Counted from the stretch's first letter, positions 34,935-47,900 are shown. The stretch is 64,000 nt of DNA from Castanea sativa (GCF_040712315.1 NC_134016.1:21310390-21374389); one strand, 5' to 3'. Translations and numbers: made by a program. Notes: generated from the sequence alone by a model not told the origin.

Positions 34935-35758
34935 AGGAATGACAACGGGTTAGGTTTAGGTCGGGTTTCTTTATACCTGAACTTGCCCTGTTGGGCCAAA
35001 CCCGCCTTGTTTAATAAATGAGTTTTTTTTTCCAACCCCAAACCCGCCCCGTTGAGCCCCGCAGGCCCCACGAGCTTCGTCTCGCGATGCCTAGCCCTAA
35101 ATCACAACAAAAACACAAACACAGAAATCAAAAACACAAAAGTTTCAGATTTATGATATTCCCTTTCAAAATCACAAACACAAATCCTAACACAAATAGA
35201 AACACAGATTTCATAAACACAAAAATTTCAAATTTTCCCTTTCAAAATTACAAACACAAACACAAATCCTAACCCAAACACAGATTTCACAAACAATAAA
35301 TTTTCAGATTTTCCCTTCCAAAATCACAATCACAAACACAAATCCAAACAAAAACACAAACACAGATTTCACAAATACAAAAATTTCATGTTTTCCCTTT
35401 CAAAATCACAAACACAAACACAAACATAAACACAAATCCTAACACAAACACGTAAACCCTATCACAAACACAAACACAAAAATTTTAGATTTATGATTTT
35501 CCTTTTCAAAATAAAAAATACAAACACAAACACAAGAATCACAAACATAAACAATGAAATACGGAATGAACCAAAAAAAGAAAAAAGAAAAATCACAGCC
35601 ATGAGGCTGAACGAGGCCATGAGGCCATGAAAGATTAGTTGAGCAAAGCTATGAGGGGGGGCGAGCGGTAGTGCGTGAGAGCTTGAGAGAGATAGAGAGA
35701 GAGAGGGGCAGGTGAGTGAAAGGAGAGTTAGAGATTTAGTAGTTAGGATTTTCTAAGG

Positions 35759-35795
<37 letters not shown>

Positions 35796-36008
35796 GGAAT
35801 TTTGGTAATTTACCTCTTCAAAGGGTCGAGTCTAGGTTCAGGTTCGGGGCGAGTTTCACCAAAACTCGTACACAAATTGAACCCGATTCAAGTTTTATTT
35901 TTAAAATCCAAATCCGACCCTATTGTTTCGCAAGTCGGGTAAAACCCGCCCCATTAGGGTTAGGTCGAACTGGGTACCCGTGGGTCGAGTACTTTTTGTC
36001 ATCCTTAT
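34935..36008. mobile_element. hAT element upstream of the DUF789 gene, source of the triplication's left breakpoint
   Basis: 8-bp TSD ATAAATTT (34927-34934 and 36009-36016). The left end AGGAATGACAACGGG and right end TTTTGTCATCCTTAT are imperfect inverted repeats. GGGTCGGGTT/AACCCGCC words fill both subterminal zones. The interior has CAAACACAAA repeats (35100-35540), GA-rich sequence and an (AT)n tract at 35762-35791. Only the part right of that tract recurs in units 2 and 3. Confidence 0.75.
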
Positions 36009-36895
36009 ATAAATTTAATTAGTGGGACCCATAGTTATGTGAGAGAGAGGAGTATACATTTATGGTACTCTGAGAGTATTCAATAATTACCCCCTAACAG
36101 TGTTTGCCTCTCTCATGGCCACGACGCCATTGTTGCCAGCCCATCACTTCTTTTCCCATGTTGTGGTTTTTTATTTATTATTATAAATTTTGTGGTTGGG
36201 ATCGGTGCTGTTTGTGGCAGTGGGGAATTGTTGGTGGTTGGAAGATTTGGGTTTTTATTTATTTGAAATTTGTTAGTGGATATCAGTAATTATGGACCTA
36301 TGGTTGTAATTAATGGCAGTTGATCTCGTTGGTGGCTATGGTTTGGTGGGCTTGTTATGGCCTTATGGGTATATGGCTGGATTTGTAGGGGTTTGTTTTG
36401 GGTTATGGAGGATGTGGTGGTAGGGGTTAGTGGTAGCAAGATTGATCTTACCTTGCTGGTGAGCCGCTGTGTTGCTTTTTTTTTTTTTAGATTGTTTTTT
36501 GAGTCAATATTATTTTATTATGTTGTATGGAAAAATAAAAGATAAAATATAAAGTGTAATGTTAAATATTAAGTCAAAAATAGATAAATTATTATTGGTA
36601 TGGTGATGTATGAATTTTTTAAAACATTCATGCTGATGGTAATGCTCTTACCAAAGGGTAAATATTGTGTACGAGGATAAGTTGACAACTTAGTTAAGGT
36701 GTGGCAACTTGGCCCTGTTAAAATGTTTGACCGAAAGTCAGAACTTCAAAATATTACCACATCCACAAACCAACAAATATGGGAAAAAGCCAAAAATATG
36801 AAAAATGAGAAACAAAAAAAGCAAAGAAAAAACGCATCATAGTGAGTGACAGAAGACACGCGGCAAAGCAAAAGTTCACATCATCGACACCTTCT

Positions 36896-36958
<63 letters not shown>

Positions 36959-37461
36959 TTAATATCAATTTCATAATGGGTTTAATTAATGAATGAAAGT
37001 CGTTTTTTTTATTATAAAATGATAGTGTTAAAGTCTCACAGTTCACACTGCTTCAAGTTACTTTTTGAGTAGGAATTATATATTAGAGCAAGCATTTCAC
37101 TTCCCCAACTTCTTCTTTAATTAATAAACATAGAGAGAGATAGAGTCTGATTGTTTTTCGAGGCCTGGTTTTGGATGAACACAATGTGGTGTACGTGGTT
37201 TTAGTCATAAAAGGAAAGTGAATATCTTGTTCATGCGTGGCCTCCATGTTTAGATTTTGGTTACTACTTTTGGGTTAAATGGAAAACAAGGAATGCCAAC
37301 AAACAAGATTGAGAGAGAGAGCTAGCTTAAAAGGGTATTTATTTCCCATAATTCAAGGTTTTGGATTTGATTTCATTCACCCGTTTTTTTGATTATATAT
37401 TGTTGTCTTTTGAGAAAGTATTTTCAAATTTGAAAGAACTTGTAAGAACCCATCGATATCA
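36896..37461 (+). promoter_or_regulatory. Putative promoter and 5' leader, copy 1
   Basis: A (CT)n tract lies at about 36898-36955. A TATA-like AATTATATATTAGAGC follows at about 37075, roughly 390 bp before the ATG, then a GA-rich leader. CT tracts of this sort are common near plant transcription starts. The start site is inferred, not observed. Confidence 0.45.
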
Positions 37462-37530
37462 ATGCCTTCAAATCTGGAGTTTTTTCTTCAATGTATGACT
37501 CCCACTGTTTCTTCTCGACTCCTTCCTCAG
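37462..37530 (+). CDS. Alternative first coding exon of the DUF789 gene, copy 1
   Basis: Codes [14 protein letters not shown] then TVSSRLLPQ, ending CAG before a GTACTT donor, phase 0. It is the N-terminal [11 protein letters not shown] segment that opens DUF789 proteins. Exon 2 at 46046 is also phase 0, so this exon can in principle splice to it over an 8.5-kb intron that would skip copies 2 and 3. It differs from copies 2 and 3 by Met instead of Val at residue 12. No private exon 2 follows it. Confidence 0.55.
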
Positions 37531-38798
37531 GTACTTTTCTTTTTCTGAGTATTTTTCCTTTTCTTCCCTATGAATATGATTGGCTATATAGAATGCCTTT
37601 TATAATTTTATTTATTTGTTTTGTTTATCTCTCTATGTTTGTATAACAGTATATATACATATATATTGGTCTTTCATAATATATATATATATATATAGGA
37701 TTTTTGGTAATTTTGCTCTCTAAAGGGTCAGGTCTAGATTCGGGTTCGGGGCGAGTTTCACCAAAACTCATACCCAACTTGAACCCGCTTTAAGTTTTAC
37801 TTTTGAAATCCAAACCCGACCCTATTACTTCGCAGGTCGGGTAAAACCCGCCCCATTAGAGTTAGTTCAAATTGGGTACCCGTGGGTCAAGTACTTTTTG
37901 CCATCTTTACATAAATTTAATTAATGGGACCCACAGTTATGTGAGAGGGAGAAGTATGCATTTATGGTACTCTGAGAGTACTCAATAATTACCCCTAACA
38001 GTGTTTGCCTCTCTCATAGCCACGACACCATCGTTGCCAGCCCATCACTTCTCTTCCAATGTTGTGGTTTTTTATTAATTATTATAAATTTTGTGGTTGG
38101 GATCGGTGCTGTTTGTGGTAGTGGGGAATTGTTGGTGGTTGGAAGATTTGGGTTTTTATTTTTATTTATTTGAAATTTGTTAGTGGATATCAGTAATTGT
38201 GGACCTATGGTTGTAATTGGTGGCAGTTGATCTCATTGGTGGCTATGGTTTTGTGGGCTTGTTATGGCCTTATGGGCATATGGCCAGATTTGCAGGGGTT
38301 TGTTTTGGGTTATGGAGGATGTGGTGGTAGGGGTTAGTGGCAGCTAGGTTGATCTTACCTTGCTGGTGGGCCGCTGTGTTGCTTTTTTTTTTTTTTTAAG
38401 ATTGTTTTTTGAGTCAATATTATTTTATTATGTTGTATGGAAAAATAAAAGATAAAATATAAAGTGTAACATTAAATATTAAGTCAAAAATAGATAAATT
38501 ATTATTGGTATGGTGATGTATGAATTTTTTAAAACATTCATGCTAATGGTGATGCTCTTATCGAAGGGTAAATATTGTGTACGAGGATAAGTTGCCAACT
38601 TAGCTAAGGTGTGGCAACTTGGCCCTGTTAAAATGTTTGACCGAAAGTCAGAACCTCAGAATATTACCACATCCACAAACCAAAAAATATGGGAAAAAGC
38701 CAAAAACATGAAAAATGAGAAACAAAAAAAGCAAAGAAAAAACGCATCACAATGAGTAACAGAAAACATGCGGTGAAGCGAAAGTTCACATCGTCGAC

Positions 38799-38802
<4 letters not shown>

Positions 38803-38871
<69 letters not shown>

Positions 38872-39219
38872 TAATATCAGTTTCATAATGGGTTTAATTA
38901 ATGAATGAAAGTCGTTTTTTTTATTATAAAATGATAGTGTTAAAGTCTCACAGTTCACACTGCTTTGAGTTACTTTTTGAGTAGGAATTATATATTAGAG
39001 CAAGCGTTTTACTTCCCCAACTTCTTCTTTAATTAATAAACACAGAGAGAGATAGAGTCTATTTGTTTTTCGAGGCCTGGTTTTGGATGAGCACAATGTG
39101 GTGTACGTGGTTTTAGTCATAAAAGGAAAGTGAATATCTTGTTCATGTGTGGCTTCCATGTTTAGATTTTGGTTACTACTGTTGGGTTAAGTGGCAAACA
39201 AGGAATACCAACAAACAAG

Positions 39220-39253
<34 letters not shown>

Positions 39254-39401
39254 AGATTAAAAGGGTATTTATTTCCCATAATTCAAGGTTTTGGATATGA
39301 TTTCATTCACCCTTTTTTTAATTATATTTTTATTATATATTGTTGCCTTTTGAGAGAGTATTTTCAAATTTGAAAGAACTTGAAAGAACCCATCGATATC
39401 A
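38803..39401 (+). promoter_or_regulatory. Putative promoter and 5' leader, copy 2
   Basis: Same arrangement as copy 1: CT tract, TATA-like AATTATATATTAGAGC at about 38989 and a GA-rich leader. The (GA)n in the leader is expanded relative to the other copies. Confidence 0.45.
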
Positions 39402-39470
39402 ATGCCTTCAAATCTGGAGTTTTTTCTTCAATGTGTGACTCCCACTGTTTCTTCTCGACTCCTTCCTCAG
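39402..39470 (+). CDS. Alternative first coding exon of the DUF789 gene, copy 2
   Basis: Codes [14 protein letters not shown] then TVSSRLLPQ, followed by the GTACTT donor, phase 0. Intact and compatible with exon 2 at 46046. It is probably the most ancestral-looking of the three peptides, since each of its residues is shared with at least one other copy. Use in transcripts cannot be judged from sequence. Confidence 0.55.
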
Positions 39471-39621
39471 GTACTTTTCTTTTTTCTTTTTCCGAATATT
39501 TTTCCTTTTCTTCCCTATGAATATGATTGGCTATATAGAATGTCTTTTATAATTTTATTTATTTGTTTTGTTTATCTCTCTATGTGTGTATAACAGTATA
39601 TACATATATATTGGTTCTTTC

Positions 39622-39669
<48 letters not shown>

Positions 39670-40766
39670 GGATTTTTGGTAATTTTGCTCTTTAAAGGGT
39701 CGGGTCTAGATTTGGGTTCGAGGTGAGTTTCACCAAAACACATACCCAAATTGAACCCGCTTCAGGTTTTATTTTTAAAATCCAAACCCGATCCTATTGC
39801 TTCGCAGGTCGGGTAAAACCCACCCCATTAGGATCAAGTCGAACTGGGTACCTATGGGCCAAGTACTTTTTGCCATCCTTACATAAATTTAATTAGTGGG
39901 ACCCACTGTTATGTGAGAGGGAAAAGTATACATTTATGGTACTTTGAGAGTACTCAATAATTACCCCTAACAGTGTTTGCCTCTCTCACAGCCGCGGCGT
40001 CATCGTTGCCAGCCCATCACTTCTCTTCCCACGTTTTGGTTTTTTATTTATTATTATAAATTTTGTGGTTGGGATCGGTGCTATTTGTGGCAGTGGGGAA
40101 TTGTTGGTGGTTGGAAGATTTGGGTTTTTATTTATTTGAAATTTGTTAATGGATACCAGTAATTGTGGACCTATGGTTGTAATTGGTGGCAATTGATCTC
40201 GTTGGTGGCTATGGTTTGGTGGGCTTGTTATGGCCTTATGGGTATATGGCTGGATTTGTAGGGGTTTGTTTTGGGTTATGGAGGATGTGGTGGTAGGGGT
40301 TCGTGGCAGCTAGGTTGATCTTACCTTGCTGGTGGGCCACTATGTTGCTTTTTTTTTTTAGATTGTTTTTTGAGTCAATATTATTTTATTATGTTGTATG
40401 GAAAAATAAAATATAAAATATAAAGTGTAATGTTAAATATTATGTCAAAAATAGATAAATTATTATTGGTATGGTGATGTATGAATTTTTTAGAACATTC
40501 ATGCTAATGGTGATGCTCTTATCGAAGGGTAAATATTGTGTACGAGGATAAGTTGCCAACTTAGCTAAGGTGTGGCAACTTGGCCCTGTTAAAATGTTTG
40601 ACCGCAAGTCAGAACTTCAGAATATTACCACATCCACAAACCAACAAATATGGGAAAAAGCCAAAACCATGAAAAATGAGAAGCAAAAAAAGCAAAGAAA
40701 AAACACATCACAGTGAGTGACAGAAAACACGCAGCGAAGCAGAAGTTCACATCGTTGACACCTTCT

Positions 40767-40826
<60 letters not shown>

Positions 40827-41540
40827 TAATATCAGTTTCATAATGGGTTTAATTAATGAATGAAAGTCGTTTTTTTTATTATAAAATGATAGTGTTAAAG
40901 TCTTACAGTTCACACTGCTTTGAGTTACTTTTTGAGTAGGAATTATATATTAGAGCAAGCATTTCACTTCCCCAACTTCTTCTTTAATTAATAAACACAG
41001 AGAGAGATAGAGTCTATTTGTTTTTCAAGGCCTGGTTTTGGATGAGCACAATGTGGAGTACGTGGGTTTAGTCTTAAAAGGAAAGAGAATATCTTGTTCA
41101 TGCGTGGCTTCCATGTTTAGATTTTGGTTACTACTTTTGGGTTAAGTGGTAAACAAGGAATGCTAACAAACAAGATTGAGAGAGTGAGAGAGAGAAAGAG
41201 AGCTAGCTTAAAAGGGTATTTATTTTCCATACTTCAAGGTTTTGGATTTGATTTCATTCACTCTTTTTTTTAATTATATCTTTATTATATATTGTTACCT
41301 TTTGAGAGAGTATTTTCAAATTTGAAAGAACCCATCGATGTCAATGTCTTCAAATCTGGAGTTTTTTCTTCAATGTGTGACTCCCACTGTTTCTTCTCGA
41401 CTCCTTCCTCAGGTACTTTTCTCTTTTATTTTCTGAGTATTTTTCCTTTTCTTCCCTTTGAATATGATTGGCTATATAAAATGCCTTTTATAATTTTATT
41501 TATTTGTTTTATTTATCTCTCTATGTGTGTATAACTGTGC

Positions 41541-41585
<45 letters not shown>
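39670..41585 (+). repeat. Triplicated 5' unit, copy 3
   Basis: Nearest copy to exon 2. Colinear through the first exon. After it the intron reads GTGCGTGTGTGTG then (AT)n (about 41550-41583), without the ATTGGTTCTTTCATA piece of copies 1 and 2. It then enters unique intron sequence (ATTAGCGAGAAGTGC). Confidence 0.9.
40771..41343 (+). promoter_or_regulatory. Putative promoter and 5' leader, copy 3
   Basis: (CT)n at about 40771-40824, TATA-like AATTATATATTAGAGC at about 40941, and a GA-rich leader. An A-to-G change relative to copies 1 and 2 makes an extra in-frame ATG at 41338. Confidence 0.45.
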
Positions 41586-41588
<3 letters not shown>

Positions 41589-41928
41589 AGCGAGAAGTGC
41601 AATTTATTAATAGTTTTGGCTTTGTTCTCTGACCGACAATCTTTTCGTTTCGTTTCTTTTGTATCATTTTATTTTTATTTTTATTTTCGTTTCTTTTGTA
41701 TCATTTTGTTTTTATTTTTATTTTTATGAAGAATCAGTAAAGTAATACTAACATGTGATATACATGAATTATTATTATTTTATCATTCCGGCACAAAAGG
41801 GAATTCAGAGAGGTGATTTTTTATTATTTATATATAAAAAAAAAAAACGAAATGCATTTATTTACGAATTTTATATTAATACTTTTTTAGTTTTTTAGTC
41901 TTTCATAATTAAAAAAAAATGTAATTTC

Positions 41929-41969
<41 letters not shown>

Positions 41970-44900
41970 TTCATTTAGATCTTTTATTTTTTTATTTTTT
42001 TATTTTTTGGGTTTGGGTGTGTGCGCTTTTGTTTTGTTTTTCCTCTTCAAATATCTAATCCAAGTGCCAAGTATGGTGATGAGTCTGTTGATAAGTCTTG
42101 CGACAAGAAACATATGGCAGCAGCCCCTTTCTTTGGTATTATTCCTTGGAATATTCTTCTAGGTGTTTTTCAATCTCATTCTATTTTTATAGCGTCAATA
42201 AAATTGGATAAGTCATATGGAACAATGGACCATGCTCCTTGTAGTATTACTCAATGACATTTGTTTTTCCGTAAATTATATTATTTGGTCCCTAAATTTT
42301 AACCCATGAGGGGTTTTAGTCCATGGTTTTTCTTATATAAAAATAAATGAATGAATAAATCCATAGTTTTTAGTCTCTTATTAAATGATGTAGCTACACT
42401 AAAATCTAATACGTTATTACTCCATTAAATACATTAGGGATTATATATAAACAATCCTTTTAAGTTTGCTAGGAATTAGAAGTAACCACTTAAGTTTTAG
42501 GGGCTAAAATATAAATCATGGACTAAAGTTTAAGGGCTAATAGTGTATTTTGACATTTTCTAAATATGCGGACAATTTTTAATGTGAGCTCTATCAAAGG
42601 TATGCGTCAATAGCATATAAAATCAATATCTAAAAATGGTCCACACTTGTTTAACATCTGCAATGAAAGGAGATAGCCATCACCATGTAGGTTTGGGATG
42701 CAAAAATGTCAAATCTTTATTTATTTATTGTTTATAATTAATTAGATATTTATAAAGATCTGTTAGTTTTTTCAACAAATAGGTAAGAAGCATAAACTCT
42801 TGTCAGTCTACTAACTGTCCTTACATTATAAGGTTGATAATTCAACCAAATATTTGTACAAGAGACTAATTATGGTTCCAATTTAAGAAATTAATTACAG
42901 GCTTCATTATCCATTGATCGTGTTGATCAATGTTGCCTGTTGAACTCTTATTGAAGATCTTCTTTGTGTATTTAAAGCTAAGTGATCCTCAAAATGAAAA
43001 TGTGCAACTTCACATTGATTTCTATCACATTGATTTCTATCCTCAAAATGAAAATGTGCAACTTCACATTGATTTCTATCACATTGATTTTTATCTTGTA
43101 ACTTTTTGAGAAGAGTCATGCATCTCAACTAGCATTTCCTGATATTTTAAAGAGAGATATATGGGGTTAAAATCTCCCCTCCCTTATAGTAACTATTGAA
43201 TTATCAAAACTTTTTGCTTTTAAAGACAGAAAATTTTTAAGAGTGAGACTGTTACTGCGTAGAGAGTTTCAAGAGTTAGTTTTGCAATCATCTTAATTCA
43301 TTTCCCTGGCAATTAGATTATAAGGTTATTTCCTTTATTTATCTTCAAATTACAGCCTTTTCAGCTATAACTTTGAGTGTTTGAAAGTTTGTACGTTCCA
43401 AAGGATAAAAATCTTAATGATGGAACAGATCAAGATTTCATGTACCCTATAAAAAGAAAAGGCAGGAGTAATGAGTTCTAGCTCGATTGGCACATTCTCT
43501 TCTTGTTGAAGTGTGATGGAGTATGGGTTTTCAGTTCAAGATCCATTAGGTGCTTGTGTAACTTATTGATATTCTTGGAAAAAAATAAAATGAAGAAGTT
43601 ACATGTTCATCCAATTTCGAGGTCAAATTGAGGAAGATATACCTTTGGTGGCACATCAATATATATATAAAAGCAGAGACCTCATTGTATGAGGGTCTAA
43701 ACTTTTGCCAAGTGGCACCTCCTATGAAGTTTCTCTACAATCATCCAACTCTCCCATTAATTGACTAAGTTTACATCACAACTCTCTCTCTTCTTCATGT
43801 CTTTTAGTATACCAAATGTTTCAGTTTTTTTTTTTTTTTTTAATAAAAAGGGATACTAATAATTAATGAGATCGAGATAGATAATATTCTAGCATTTCTG
43901 TTGCCTAAATTACACAAATTCATATCTTTTATTTACTATAATCATTATTATTTTATTTTATTCTATAGGAATCCTTATTATTTTATGGTTATGAATTTAC
44001 ATACAAACATCTCATAAACAAAGTCTCCCTCCCCTGTTAGTCTTTTTTTTTATATTTTAGTATGGCAAGTTTTTACATTAGTTATTTAAAAAGTTTCTGC
44101 CTTTATGATTGTGTAGATGCATTAATCACAGCTTGCCTCCAAAATGACGTTTTGGTTTTTGCCTTTTTGTTTTCACATTATGTACATTATCAATACTCTG
44201 CTATAATGATTAATATAGGATTTTCTAAATCTTTGACTCCCCAACCACTCTCTCACGCTTTGCCTTCCCCTCTCAACTTTGACCATATGCCTCCATTCTC
44301 TTTCTTTCTCTCTTAAAAAAACTTTCTTTCTCTTAAAAAAAAAAACCTTTAATAGTTAAATTTCCTAAACTACTGCTACTCTCAAATTTTGCTTCCATAC
44401 TCACAATTTTTTAAAACACCAAGCCAATAGAAGAAACCTATTACTCTTGTGATCTTTTGTTGTAGCCAGTGGCTATCCATCGCACATTAAGTGGCCTTGA
44501 CATATATGAGTTCAAGCTATCTTTTATTACTTTCAAATTTTCATTTATTCACTTACAATCGGTAGGGTTAAGATTGTGAGATTCTTTATTTTCCTATTTT
44601 CTTTTATAGGTTGTGTTATTGTGTATGTCGATTTCCAAAATATGCTTGAAGTCTAGAACTGAGAAATCAATAATTGTTTATTTAGTATAAAAGTCTCATT
44701 ATCATTGTCCTTTCAAGATTGTTTAATCTTTGCATATAACTTTAGTAGATTGGTCTTTTCAAAATAAACAAAAGCTAAACATGTTGTAAATCACAAATTG
44801 GATTATAGGGATCAAGCAATTATCATCTAGGGTGGAGGGTTTTTTTTTATTTTTTTTATTTTTTTTATACAAAATAGAAATTTTACTTTAGCCAAATCTA

Positions 44901-47900
44901 AGTGTATATGTGTGTGAAGCTCTCTCTTAGAGACTTGAACCCCGACCCTTACCCCCCATACCCCCACAAACACTTATACTTGTGGAGTGACCATCACACC
45001 AAGGGTGTGTAGTGGTAGGGTGGAGAGAATTTAGTCAATGACAATTGAATTTGCAGAGGAAAAACAACACGACTATTCAATCCGCATTCTTTAGACTCCA
45101 AAGCTTATTTCTCGAGTAAGTCTCTTGATATTTCATTAAAGAAATATATATTGACTATTTTCCTACAATAAATTGAGTTTTGGGTTAATGTTTTGTTTTT
45201 TGTTTTTTGTTTTTTTTTTTTTTTTTGAGTTTTGGTTTAATGATGATTGTATAATGATCTATATGTGGTGTGTGCTTTCTTTTCTATGAATTTCAATAAT
45301 GTATGAATCGAGGATTTTAGCATTTTAGTGTATTAAGGTTTTTTTCATCTTTATTTCATTATTTTGTTTAGTTTTTGTTCCTTTTTATAATGAACTCATT
45401 ACTAACAAAGTTCTATGACAATTATGGTATAATATATGTACAACATTCTCGAAACTTATTTTACATAAAATATTACAATATTATCCGTGCATCGCACGGG
45501 CAACTTACTAGTGCATCATAAGAGTAAACTACCTCTAACAGGGGTTCAAGGGATACCTAGTGGTTCCAACACCTCCTGTGGTGTGTGGGCACTGGAGTTC
45601 AAACCTGACCAGCCTCCCTTCCCCTACTTACCTAGTGCAAAAAACAATAAAGATAGTAACCACTAATAGCTTTTGAATTCAATTTGAAGATTATAATTAG
45701 TATTAGAAAAGAATTGATCTGTTTATACATTTTACTTTTATTTACCATACAATCCCATTTTATGAGTTTAAGAATATTGAATGTATTCCTTGTTTGTGTC
45801 TGTGTTTAGTGTTATTATGTATTTTGTTCACAGCAATTCTTAAGCCCGGTAAAACGAAGAGGATTGCCAAAATAAAATTTAGTTATGAATGAATCCATTA
45901 CAAATATATGATGGGCCATCTCCTAATACCTGTGATCAACTATCATTAGTCTGTTGAGGATCTATAGTCGACCCCAAAATTTTGAAACTAAGACTTGGTT
46001 GTTATTGTATTCACTGATTTTTATGTCTTGTCATATTTTTTCCAGAGCTGCTTTAATGATCTAAATAGCCTCTGGCAACCACCTGGCAAAGAGAGAATTG
46101 AATATTTCACATTAGGAGATCTCTGGGACTGCTATGATGAATGGAGTGCATATGGTGCTGGCACCCCAGTACTGTTGAATGGCGGTGAAAGTGTTATGCA
46201 ATACTATGTTCCTTATCTATCTGCCATTCAGATATACACTAACAAATCAGCTGGCACTTCCAGGTATGGGAACAATTTCACTTCATGCTTTGTCAACCAA
46301 ATCTATTTTATCAGTTGTTTGCTTGTTATGATACATGGCAATAATACTGAGCTAGCCATCTTTTCCTCCTTTAGGACTCGTAAAGAGGATGGTGATCTGG
46401 CAGAATTTGAAAGCGATTCTTGGAGTGATGATAGCGGGAGTGATAACCTATCCAGATCGCTAAGCAACAACTCTAGCAGGACTTGGGATGCTATTTCGGA
46501 GGATTCAAGCTTTGACCAGGAGGGTTCATGGCCAATGAGCAATAGGCTTGGCTGCCTTTACTTACAGTATTTTGAGATGGCTTCTCCTTACTGGAGGGTG
46601 CCACTCATGGACAAGGTACTTCTCTCTTGGTGTTTACTTTATGTATTCGGCACTGTTAATCTGTGTCTTTGCTTCTGACTAAGAATGACACCTGTGTTAG
46701 TATATCTTCATTTATAGTGCTGAGAAAATGCATTTATGATTTAGTATTTCTTTCAGATAACTGAATTGGCTCAGAATTATACAGCACTAATGACACTCAA
46801 GAGTGTGGATCTTTCCCCAGCAAGTTGGATGGCTGTTGCTTGGTAAGCTTGATTAGTTGTCCTTTTAACATGTCTATCAGGTTTAGTCAATTTTGTGGCT
46901 GGTGTAAATGAATTACACAATTTACTTCAATTTCCTTGACCGGGATAGCAATAGAAGCTCCGTCTTGTTCATGCATCCAATTAGTTTTATTGCTATAGTT
47001 GGTGTGCTCAGCATAAAAACAATTTTGTTTTCCATAATTGGTCTTTCTCAAGTCAATTAGAATTAGGGTTTAGCCTAGGAGTCTAACTCCAACAGAGACA
47101 GTTTATAGCTTGCTTGATTAATAAATTTGCCGTCGAAATTTTCTCAATGTTATGATGTTGATTTCAGCCAACCCCAGGTCTTGTTTCCTTGCTTGGTGCC
47201 AATTCCAAGCAAGTTTAGATGCTGATTCCTATGCTCTCTTTTTCATTTTTTTTCCCCATATGCTTCACTTCCATTGTTGCATCCATTTTGATTTTGTCCT
47301 GCATCAACTTTACTTTCTTTTCTTACTTGAATAGAATAACTTTTTTGTATAATATTTTATTATTGATCAGGTATCCTATTTATCACATTCCAAATCAGGA
47401 AAATATAAAGGACTTGTTGGCATGTTTCCTCACGTACCATACATTGTCCTCAAGTTTCCAAGGTATGTGACTGTTTACCACTGTTTTTCAATTTAGGAAT
47501 AATTTGTAGCTTTTTACTGAGAAATGGATACACATGAAAATCATTTAGATAATCCTTTTTTTTGGGGGGGGGGGGGGGGGGGGGGGGTTCTTGTTTGATG
47601 AAAATGTTGCAAAACCACCTGTGCAGCTGGCCAAAATTCTAATATGGCATTTTTTAGGTAGTTTATTGGAAATCAATCTCTAGCTTCCTGTACTCTACAT
47701 CCTTGTATAACCTGTATTTTACAACTTCACATTATTTTCAATGTTAACTGTGATGGATGCAACTAATATTACCAATATTAGATGAGTACCGTACAGCTAT
47801 CATTGGACAGTTTTATATCTGTCTCACTTTTCTAAGTATGCTGAAGTTGACACATTTGAGTGATGAGTGGTTGACTTGAAATGCCATTTGCCATTCAGCT

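Larger units (their letters stand above)
35796..37697 (+). repeat. Triplicated 5' unit, copy 1
   Basis: It runs from just right of an (AT)n tract in the hAT element, through the hAT right end, a TGTGGTTGGGATCGGTGCT-containing block ending ATGCTCTTA (Harbinger-like remnant), a (CT)n tract and a 5' leader, to a first coding exon (37462-37530) and the start of intron 1, ending in the next (AT)n tract. Copies 2 and 3 are colinear with only scattered differences. Confidence 0.9.
37698..39669 (+). repeat. Triplicated 5' unit, copy 2
   Basis: Colinear with copies 1 and 3. Start-codon spacing is 1940 bp to copy 1 and 1942 bp to copy 3. It has a (CT)n tract at about 38803-38848 followed directly by (TA)n, and an enlarged (GA)n at about 39221-39250. 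It lacks the left part of the hAT element, so its left edge is a duplication junction. Confidence 0.9.

Noticed and set aside
37462..41412. Three separate tandem DUF789 genes
   Set aside because: Only the first exon is repeated; none of the conserved exon 2-6 motifs occurs between the copies.
42021..42257. 78-codon ORF in DUF789 intron 1
   Set aside because: No recognised motif and no splice signals consistent in phase with exons 1 and 2.
45525..45645. Possible tRNA-like or SINE sequence with GAGTTCAAACCTGACC
   Set aside because: No box A at the right distance, no A-tail with TSD, and no cloverleaf could be drawn.
45995..46678. A 227-codon continuous ORF across DUF789 exons 2 and 3
   Set aside because: It reads through two introns; the GT at 46264 and AG before 46375 give the family sequence, and the intron segment is not protein-like.
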